DNA from: Triops longicaudatus | Lineage: Eukaryota > Arthropoda > Branchiopoda > Notostraca > Triopsidae | Assembly: GCA_022885665.1 (NCBI GenBank) | Contig: JAGQDJ010000111.1 | Coordinates: 113,809-177,808 of the forward strand | Direction: 5' to 3' | DNA: 64,000 nt | Part shown: piece after piece, positions 56,036 through 64,000 of the stretch | Layout: each line of letters opens with the position of its first letter | How positions within the stretch are numbered: the first letter of the stretch is position 1 | Made by a program: the position numbers and the translations under genes | Notes under the pieces: model-generated | What the model saw: the letters and a program-made list of their open reading frames with translations, nothing else | What the model was told of the DNA's origin: nothing | Databases searched by the model: none

Positions 56036-56579
56036 TGTAACGCAAGAATGTGCTCAGGGTTGCTAAAGGTAGTGTGTTAGGGTGGCGTTCAGTATCCGTC
56101 TTGGGCACTGTTACTCCCAAAGCTCCTTGGATGCCTCCCGCGAAGCGTCGTCTCCGTGGACTCGAGGTGGAATGCAAGGTGACTGCGAGAGAGTGACAGG
56201 TCAAGGCTAAGGTAAGTAAATAAAAGGTCAAGGTGAGAGGCAACTGAGTTAGTTGGCGTTAGAAGAGGAAAGTTGAAGGAGCAAGTGAGAGTTAGTCGAG
56301 GCCAGACGAGTCAAAGAAGTAGAGACGAGCGGCCTAAAGTAGAGCCGTAGAGTTGAAGGGTGGTAAAATAGATGTGGTGAGTTGAGATGCGATAATGAGA
56401 TGTTGAGTAGTGTGTTGCGGTGGTAAGGCGGTGACAGAAGTGTTGTAAGCTGTAAAGCCCGGCACAGGGCTAAGTTAACCCCTGTATCCCCATTGAATAC
56501 ACTTATATCCCACAAGCAGACCGTTTCCTTAAGGACCCGACGTGCGAAAATCGTCCTCACGACGAAATAGCGCGTCACA
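56036..56579 (+). repeat. 3' LTR of the Ty3/gypsy fragment
   Basis: A 544-base segment begins TGTAACGCAAGAATG right after a polypurine tract and ends GCGCGTCACA, giving TG...CA ends. It is purine-rich on the plus strand. No 5' LTR partner is in the window, so identity and target duplication cannot be checked. Confidence 0.65.
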
Positions 56580-56600
56580 ATATCCGGTTGAGGAATCGCA

Positions 56601-56703
56601 ATCTCTACCACAAGAAACCAACCCATCCTAACCTTAAACCTACCCCAATCACAACGCAGGGACCTCTACTCTTACCAAATTTTCCACATATTGTGGTAGA
56701 GAT
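56601..56703. repeat. Inverted BEL leader fragment inside a hairpin
   Basis: Positions 56621-56674 are the reverse complement of 52340-52393 with a single mismatch in 54 bases. The match covers the BEL leader and the first codons of its gag. It is bracketed by a perfect 13-base inverted repeat, ATCTCTACCACAA at 56601-56613 and TTGTGGTAGAGAT at 56691-56703. Confidence 0.9.
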
Positions 56704-57113
56704 GTATGAGGGATATCTTAAGACTCAGAGGTATATGAGATTACTACTAGGAGTCAACGAGAATACTACTCTGAGTCTAGAAGAATACTAGTCTATTTTA
56801 CAATAGGAATGACGAGCTTATATACACAAGTGAAAGGACACCATACCGGATAGAAAATTAATAACATTAGGAGAAATCAACTAAAATAATCGTAGAAAGC
56901 ATATAACTTTCAGAGTGAATGGCAATACAAAAGGGGAAGGATTAGAAAATAAGAAAATAGATAAATCTCAACAATATACAACAACGAATTTCACACATAC
57001 CTAACAACGCTAAGCGAAGGCTCAAAGTCTTTGCGTTGGGGAAATAATGTTTTCTTTTTATATTTAGGAATAATCCTTATATAGGTATTCAATAAATTAC
57101 TACGTTCAATATT
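56704..57113. other. Unassigned AT-rich spacer
   Basis: Follows the hairpin and precedes the chitinase relic. It repeats the ACGCTAAGCGAAG string seen at 52208. Nothing else is recognised. It may be more retroelement debris. Confidence 0.35.
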
Positions 57114-58287
57114 GTGACGGATACTAGGTACGTGGATTTCTTTCCCCTTATGGGCTACGACTACCAAGGGGCGTGGGATAAGTTTACTGGTCATAATGCG
57201 CCTATGTACCGAAACCCTGGCGACGATGGCGATTACCAGTACTTCAACTTGGTACGTACAACTAATCCGTTACAACATTGCCTAGCCGTTAATACGTAAT
57301 CTTCATTTCCAGAACTATAGTGAACTATTGGATCGAATTAGGAGCCCCTAAGGAGAAACCAGTAGTAGGAATGCCCACTTATGGTCGTGGCTGGGTGTTG
57401 GCTCACGCCGATCAAACCGGAATGTATGCACCGGCTAGTAACGGAATCCCGACTGGACTTTACATACGGGAAGCAAGAATTTTGGGGCTACAACGAGATA
57501 TACAATATCTTGCCTAGAAATAGACTAGTGTTTCGCTTGCTTTCACGGTTTCGTCACAGATTTGCGAAAAGGCATCAACAGAAGGCAATCGATGCACATA
57601 GTCCGCGATCAGTATGCAAACGCCCCTTATGCCTACAATCCCAGTAACCGATGGTGGATCGGCTATGATGACAAACAATCTCTGGAAGCCAAGGTAGTGC
57701 AAATAAAAGAAGCCAACAATTATTTTGGCTGAAGCGAAGACGGTCACAATTTTTCTAAAGTTGGGTTCTTAGGTGGACCTCATTAAAACTCATGATTTAG
57801 CTGGCGGAATGATTTGGTCCATCGAAACGGACGACTTCCGGGGAAAGTGCCACGGTGACAAATACTCGCTGCTGACGGCAATCAATTTGGCGCTGAATGG
57901 AGACATTATCAAACCCACGTATCCTCCAACGACCACCACTACTCGAGACCCAACTGCGCCGACTGAAACAACAGTAGGTTTGCAATTCTGAATGATAAAG
58001 AATAGGCGGTATTGACTTGGGTAACATCTCTTAGACTAAGGCCACTACTCAGGGTCCGCCTCCGACGGCATCTGCCAAAAGCAAGGATTTGAGCCGATCC
58101 CAATGACTGTACAGTGTTTTACGAGTGTGTAGCTAATGGAGATGAGTGGATCATCTACACATTTCACTGCCAAGCTGGAACCGTTTACGACCCAGTGACC
58201 AACACATGTACGTGGCCATATTTGGTACCCGGCTGTGAAAATTCTTTCGCGCGACGCTATCAGTACGCGATGCAAAACAAGTTGTGA
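57114..58287 (+). pseudogene. Chitinase 3' half, GH18 plus CBM14, decayed
   Basis: Matches the second half of a family-18 chitinase, a secreted enzyme cutting chitin in cuticle or gut lining. Seen in order: YVDFFPLMGYDYQGAWDKFT and GHNAPMYRNPGDDGDYQYFN (57114-57252), an intron, NYWIELGAPKEKPVVGMPTY, then EFWGYNEIYN in a shifted frame, then YANAPYAYNPSNRWWIGYDD, and HDLAGGMIWSIETDDFRGKC. A Thr/Pro linker (PTYPPTTTTTRDPT) leads to a CBM14 chitin-binding domain with all six cysteines (FYECV to PYLVPGC). At least three frameshifts and an in-frame stop break it. The first half, including the catalytic DxxDxDxE strand, is absent. Codon-level preservation elsewhere suggests decay is fairly recent. 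Confidence 0.85.
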
Positions 58288-59224
58288 GAGAACAAGTTGT
58301 TTATGTATTGCGACACAGAAAAATAATTGTCTACAATGACTTCCAACTAAGGCTGTGATTGCATGTAACAAAAACACCCAAAAATTGGAAATATGTTTTG
58401 CAAAAATGCAGGCTGTCTTTTATTTTGACACAGCTATCCGATAGCTTTTACCATAACGACTTCGTATTGTACGAGACATATGAAATACACCTCTTTGGTT
58501 GACGCGTCACGTGCCACACCGTGCTTCACAGCTTCAAAAGGATTCCTTCCAAAATTTTAGGTAAGTTAAGCTAAAGTATTTTTCATGACTGCGCTCTGAC
58601 TTTTCAGCGAACTTTGGCCGTTGGCTTCTCAAATATGCCACTTTGCCCGAAACCATCCTTTTCTTTTCCCATTACACTTCTAACGTTTGCCCTTGGCAAA
58701 GCTTTGGTCCTTTTCTCTCTTATGGAAACAGGTACATCAAGTCAGTACTTCAGTAGCAAAGTTTTTCAAATAGGCTAGTGGACAAACTTACTGGTAAACT
58801 GTGTCGAGATTCTCGACAGGGCATTGAACGTGAAGTTTCTAAGTATTTACGCGTGTTTCTCACTTGTTTGATGTCTAGAAATTCAGTGTGAGATCCACTG
58901 TGATCTCTGCGGAGGAAAAACGGCGCCATATTTTGTTCCGTAATCTATGAAGCATTTTTAGTGGCCACTTTTCCTATGAGCCTCTTGGAGGTTGAAGAGA
59001 AACCACTGAAGTTTTTGAAAAAGTGACACGAACGTGCTGCGCAATAGCGAAAATAAAACGTGGCGCAACGTTTTTAAGTGTAATATCCCTCACATTATCG
59101 TTAAGGCCCTCGAACGAGTTATTTTCGCGCTCGTAAAAAGTGATTACCAATGTGGTTGGACTTTCCTTTCATTGTTGCGGTTCGTTAAAGGTCCGCAAAA
59201 CGACAATAATGACAATCACAGGCC
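58288..59224. other. Spacer between chitinase relic and arm B
   Basis: No gene is supported. A small palindrome, AGCTATCCGATAGCT, lies at about 58432-58446. Confidence 0.4.
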
Positions 59225-61255
59225 GTTGGCAAGCTAGTCCGCTCCTGATCACAGTAAAAGTTGAACAGAAACAGGCTTTACAAATTCGTTTTAGTGTCGG
59301 ATGCGAATCTTAAATGTATGAGTGGGTTTCTGTTTTTTAGAAAGAAAACATTATTGTACAGAAACGGAAACTGTTGCAGGAGGAGAAAATAGTCAGGACA
59401 CAGTACACTTCATATGCGGTGTTGTATTGGCAAACTTATAAAGTCATAGAAAGACCAGGGGTGTGAAGTAAGTGAACTTCTTCGTAGTTAATCACGCCAT
59501 CGTTCGACTGATAGATTAGTGAGGTGCTGTGGACTGCCGTGAAGTTGATAGCAAAAGGAAGAGGCTGACGTGCTTTTCCCAGAAAAAAATGAAACTTAAC
59601 GGCATTCTCCAATACAAGAACCAGTTTATAGATGTTTCGAATTCAATTCGGAGATTACTTCTGAAGAAACAGGAATTGATTATAAGAATGTTTGACAGTT
59701 GGTTAAGTAAGCGTTACTTGACAAAAGCATACAAAATCACCGGGAAAAGGTGCCAAATTTGGCGGACCGCTGATGTTAACCGGGAGGCAATACACTTGCG
59801 AACCAAAATTGTGGATAGAAAAAGCATTGCAATTCGGGTCTTTGGAGCAATTTGTAAAACACTGATCTGCGTTGGCTACCTCAAAATACTCTGCGTCTAT
59901 AGCCTTATCGCATATGCAATTCGACAATTTTGGGCAAATGGTACCTGCAGATCGCAAAATAGGACATAAACACGAACCATTCAGATTAAGAAGGGAAAGA
60001 ACTGGAATATTTAATGTCAACAACACCCGATTATTTTCTAGGATAGTTTCCGCAGTTATCCAGCATGTTAGAGGAGGGAAAGGAGGAGGGACAAAAGTAA
60101 CGATACTCAAAAGTAACAAAAGCCATACATTTGAACGAGAGGTTTCATGTGCTGTAAAATATCACATCACACACCGTTATGTAGCACTATACAAAGTTGT
60201 CTGTGAATTGATTGAGAATTAATCGAAATATTCAATAATATCTGTTCTTCCTACCTTTTTTAAAAATTAAAAAGAAATCTGTAATATTGTTTCGCCCGTT
60301 GCGTTCATTTTAGATGCTCAAAAATTCTTACAAAATATTAATTTAGCTCACTGAATGCTAATGAGGAAGACGTGAAAATCTCAGATACGAAAGTCCCTTA
60401 GTTATTTTCACAGGAGACCTAGAAATCCCAGGACACCCGTCGAAGCAATAGTAACAGCTGATGTCTCGACTATGGGACATGAGTTGTCAAAAACGGCAAC
60501 TTGGCATGACGCGGCTTGCTTGGGTGTTCAGAACTGTCGACTGTGAAGAAATTCATCACCGACAGAAGGACAAAAGTTGTCTTAACTTAAGTAGATGAAG
60601 CAGCTGCAAATGATTGCGAACAAAACAACTATAGTATGGAAGAACAACACAAACTGCGTAGCTTTAGGTTGTTGTCATGAACCGTGTAGCGTTCGAAAAT
60701 GGCGCCCCGCACAACACGTTGCATTTGTCTGTTTATTTATCGAGCTTTTCTTACCAAATGCTATTTCTTGACGGCTGAAGCTAAAATCTTCCGATATTGC
60801 TTCTGACTGTAACTACAAACTTTCGTTACGATACGTTTAGTGTAGCATAAGAAATTTGATTGGTAATTTTTCTTATGGGAAAACGCACGTTAGACACGAT
60901 GTTATTTTTGTTTCCACGGTTACACGGTTAAACTAAACGAGGGCTCCCTACTTTGAAGGCTAGTTTTCTCCTATGTTACGTTTTTAAGAAGCAAATCATA
61001 GCTTAATAGAGAGCAGAGATACACCTACGCCTAGTGGTTGTACATTCAGGTGACACTTAAGTTCGTGCCACGGGAAAAAAAGTGACAAAGCGCGGAATGT
61101 TACTATTGTCTCTACCCCACTCTACCTTTGAAGTATAGAAAATAAATACCGTTCCTGGTGGAAGAGTTTAATGAGGTTGCAGCAGCCGAACAATTGAGAG
61201 GTCCTGATGGCGTTGTCGTGGTTGCTATGGTTGATGGAGTTGTACCTGCTCGTGG
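59225..61255 (-). repeat. Inverted duplication, right arm
   Basis: Reverse-orientation partner of 49890-51915. It contains copy B exons 3 and 4, their 1.2-kb intron and the 3' flank. The copies are tail to tail, with about 7.3 kb of retroelement and chitinase debris between them. Confidence 0.85.
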
Positions 61256-61659
61256 TGTCGTGCTTTTTGTGTGGAACTTTTTAGAACACGAGAAGAATCG
61301 CTCGTAAATGCTTCGAAATGCGAACTGAAAGAAACCATTTACGGTAAGAAATTGACTAACGAAAGCAATGACGTTTTTAGGAGATTAACTGGGTCAATGA
61401 AATTGAACAGAGAATAGAGAACGAAGCTCAAAAAGACGTTGATTATTTAATAAATGGTACGTTACCCAGCTGGTTCCATCAGAGGCAAGTTGAGCGTGGG
61501 TTGCATCCTGACCAGAAGTGCATTTAATTGTTTGAGAATGCTAAAAGCCATAAGGGTAGGAAAAAATAAGCAAATTCTTCTTACTGGCTGACTGTATTCA
61601 GAAACAGCTAGAGCCACCGCAAACACCAACGTAAAGATTGCAAATGTACATTTGCTCAT
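59703..61659 (-). CDS. Secreted PAN/apple-like protein, copy B
   Basis: Four exons in coding order: 61659-61585, 61507-61466, 61324-61150, 59944-59703. They total 534 nt, or 177 aa, with every phase closing. Exon 1 is a clean signal peptide (MSKCTFAIFTLVFAVALAVS). Exon 2 codes 14 residues (DATHAQLASDGTSW). Exon 3 gives a short Thr-rich linker, STTPRAGTTPSTIATTTTPS. Exon 4 is the cysteine-rich domain (TICPKLSNCICDKAID, then NADQCFTNCSKDPNCNAFSI, ending FVCFCQVTLT). The Cys spacing and PNCxAFS core match copy A and resemble PAN/apple folds. Likely extracellular, perhaps binding glycans or matrix; its function is not known. The promoter lies right of 61660. Confidence 0.75.
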
Positions 61660-62963
61660 CTTGATGACTGTATCTTGGTCACTGTCGGTAAGAAACTCAG
61701 TGCACTTAATGTAGTCCTGCGTATATGTAAGACTTAAAATAAATACGTTGGGGTTTTCTTTACCGCAATAAAAGTGCAGTCATTTATCCAGTTTCCAGAA
61801 TCCGATAATAAACTATTGTCTGCTGCTAATAAATGGAGTAATTATAAAGCATCCGGTCTTTCCTTGTTTGTTGTACGCTTTTATTTGCTAAACAAAAATA
61901 GAGTTTACAGTAGAAGTTGAACCAGCTCTTTTGACAAGCGTACAAGTGTGCAGAAAATTATTTGATTAGGTATAGTTACAAGTTTCTACCAGAAATACTT
62001 TCGAATAACAGCTTACTTGGATCTGCGCAATTTCAAGCAGCGAGTTTCCAAACACAGGAAACGCTGGCATTGACAATTGCAATTATGTATTGCTAAAAAC
62101 GGAATAAGCTTTTTCCACTGAAAGCTTAGATTAATTGCCAAGCAGCTGTTTCTGTTCTTGCCAGCGCTAAGGAGTGTGCACCTTTTCGGAACCTTTTGTT
62201 TGTTTACCGGGGTGTTACGTATTTTATGGTCCAAAGATGAACTGTAGCACTTATTTTTGAGTGTCAGGACATTCTTATAGATTTCGCACGATGTGTTCTA
62301 GAAAGGCTTGATCCTTTCCTGTGCCATTTGTATTGGAATTAGGACTTTTAGAATACACAGGCAGTTGTCGTGCCGCACTCAAGCAGACAACTCAGGCTGA
62401 GCACGAGATTGTGCTTATTTAAGTAAACGTTACAGTATCTCTTTAGCCTCCTTTCTCAGAAATTTTGACACATTTTCGATAATAATTTTGAAATGCACTA
62501 CCATGCCAGCGTGTCACCAACTCACACGGGAGTCTGCGACACCAATTTCTCCAAATACGTCGAGTTCCTGTATTCTTTTACTTTTTTATGTGCAGAAGCA
62601 GAAATTTTGAAAACAGACAAAAATAAAGTAGTACCAGTTAGGCCTGAAGTGACGTTGCTAAGATAACAGAAGTATGCAGTTTCATCACCTTATTTGATTA
62701 ATATTCTTTTTCGTTAACAAGAGAATTTCCTTATTGTTCTTCTAGATGGTGAAAAGTAGTTAAAAACGGCATTTTGCCGCAATGCTTTTTTAGTTTCCCA
62801 AGTTCAAGTTAAACCAGTTGTGAGGTCTTAGTTTAGGAATGGTTATGTTAGGTTATCTAGATAGATTTAAGTTAATTAGCTTAAAGAATGTTTCCGCGGT
62901 TAGGTTAGGTTACGCTATTTAAGTTAAGTTAGTATCAGCTAGCTAATTAGGCTTAGTTAGTAT
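61660..62963. other. Copy B upstream region
   Basis: Promoter side of copy B. TTAGGTTAGGTTA-like short repeats occur between 62840 and 62945. No coding sequence is supported. Confidence 0.4.
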
Positions 62964-63119
62964 CAGAGGCGCAGCTAGGAATTTGTTTCGGGGTAGGCCT
63001 ATACACTCAAACGCCCCTCAATTTGCCTCAATTTTAAAGGATTTCAACGCAACTTTATTTTTTTTAAGGATTTCGGGGTAGGCCTCGGCCTGCCGGGCCT
63101 ACCCCTGGCTGCGCCACTG
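62964..63119. mobile_element. MITE-like element 2
   Basis: A 156-base element opening CAGAGGCGCAGCTAGGAATT and closing CTGGCTGCGCCACTG (reverse complement CAGTGGCGCAGCCAG). It has termini of the same family as element 1 at 48873-49016. The interior has T-runs and two copies of GGGGTAGGCCT. No coding capacity. Confidence 0.7.
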
Positions 63120-63624
63120 AGCGTACGGCTATAGATGTACTGCAGTTTTCAACGATATTACGAACAATATTAGTCTTATTCTTTCCATAGTCTTCATTTG
63201 ATTGGCTTTTTTTTTACCGTTTTTACAGTGCGACGGCTCACAATTTCCCATGGTACTTTCCCAGAAGGAGTTTGTTTTCGGGGGATTTACGCTCAGCTGC
63301 TGAACACCACTTGGATTATTCGCACACTAAATGAGGTCGTACTTCGAGAAGTATTTATTAACAAATGCTAAACAAACTGTCATTAAATGGTATTAAACGT
63401 TTGAGATACAGCTTTTTTGGTTTTATGTTGCGTCTGAGCCGATTTCGCAGTGTTTTAAAAAATCAAGCACCAAATGTTCATATGACTGACAGAAAATGAG
63501 CGACAGAGTCTGAAAAACTTGTCACAATAAGAACCGAGTATGAACACTTGTCTAGCCAGAATTAGCAAGGCACAAAATAAGGTACTTTCCAGAACACCTT
63601 GCCCTTCCCAATCCAAGGTACCGT
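63120..63624. other. XKR 3' flank
   Basis: Presumably 3' UTR of the minus-strand XK-related gene plus intergenic DNA. No other feature. Confidence 0.4.
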
Positions 63625-64000
63625 TTAGCCACGTCTGTTGGGCGTAGTTGTTCCGTGCGAGTCCCTGGCCGATTCTCCGCTTAAGATGAGCGCATATTTG
63701 CCTTTCGTTACCGGGTGAAAGAAGACATGATAAACGATGAGCAATAGAACTCCAACGACAAAAGCACCAAAGTACGTAACAAGTGCGGGTAGGCGAAACC
63801 ACAACGCTGAATCCGTCGCAATAAACCAGAAAACTATCAAGAAGATGTCTTCCACAAAACAAACCTATGGCAAAGCTTTCAGTTTAAGGCTTCCAAAGCC
63901 TCGTCGAACTTAGGGTAAACTTACCGCGTAATAAAAAACATATCTCTTACGAGTATTGCCCTCCTTTGCGTTAACGAAAGTAAAGATGTGCACAGCCGCA
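63625..64000 (-). CDS. XK-related membrane protein, C-terminal exons
   Basis: The last two visible exons of an XKR-family multi-pass protein, the family that includes phospholipid scramblases and the XK antigen. Coding order: 64000 (cut by the window edge) to 63925, then 63864-63625. The first exon ends AVHIFTFVNAKEGNTRKRYV, the XKR block with F-x-N-x-K-E-G-x-(S/T)-R. The second begins VCFVEDIFLIVFWFIATDSA and holds a further membrane helix (TYFGAFVVGVLLLIVYHVFF) followed by HPVTKGKYALILSGE and a polar tail to the stop at 63625-63627. Family proteins have an E-(D/N) pair in the same helix as seen here (VED). The rest of the gene lies beyond the window. Confidence 0.75.

Overview
The window is animal nuclear DNA. 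Every recognisable protein gene is split by introns with GT-AG ends, many only 50-80 bases long. The DNA is AT-rich, the calmodulin matches the standard invertebrate sequence, and there is a chitinase relic with a peritrophin-type chitin-binding domain. Together these suggest an ecdysozoan, most likely an arthropod. The species cannot be fixed from the sequence, and I name no lineage below arthropod.

Left part (1-47.5 kb): conserved housekeeping and developmental genes. In order: the 3' exons of a COE/EBF transcription factor (+, 5' end outside the window); a complete PARP1 (+, 15 exons, 1001 aa); RPS27A, the ubiquitin-ribosomal protein fusion (-); NSA2, a ribosome-biogenesis factor (-, one exon); TTC7, the PI4KA-complex scaffold (+, 14 exons, 858 aa); calmodulin (+); DESI2, a PPPDE peptidase (+); DDX41, a DEAD-box helicase (-, 13 exons, 626 aa); a compact RhoGAP protein (+, 363 aa); and ARFGAP2/3 (-, 11 exons, 523 aa). 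I checked exon joins by phase and total length. The last exons of an XK-related membrane protein (-) lie at the right edge.

Right part (48.8-63 kb): a rearranged accessory region. A gene pair encoding small secreted, cysteine-rich PAN/apple-like proteins with a Thr-rich linker lies as a large inverted duplication (arms about 49.9-51.9 kb and 59.2-61.3 kb, tail to tail). Copy B (-) has a full model with signal peptide (177 aa). Copy A (+) has no visible signal-peptide exon but has expanded its linker into 34 in-frame units of a 15-bp repeat. Its large intron also holds a possible alternative last exon with a hydrophobic tail, which is frameshifted in copy B. Between the arms lie a decayed BEL/Pao retroelement lacking its reverse transcriptase, a Ty3/gypsy 3' fragment with one LTR, a 54-bp inverted copy of the BEL leader, and the 3' half of a chitinase pseudogene. 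Two MITE-like elements and a tRNA-derived SINE-like sequence flank the region.

The conserved genes act in separate pathways (DNA repair, translation, lipid signalling, calcium signalling, splicing/innate sensing, Golgi traffic) and form no operon. The most unusual biology is the inverted mucin/PAN pair and its repeat expansion. I found no CRISPR array, rRNA gene or intact tRNA.
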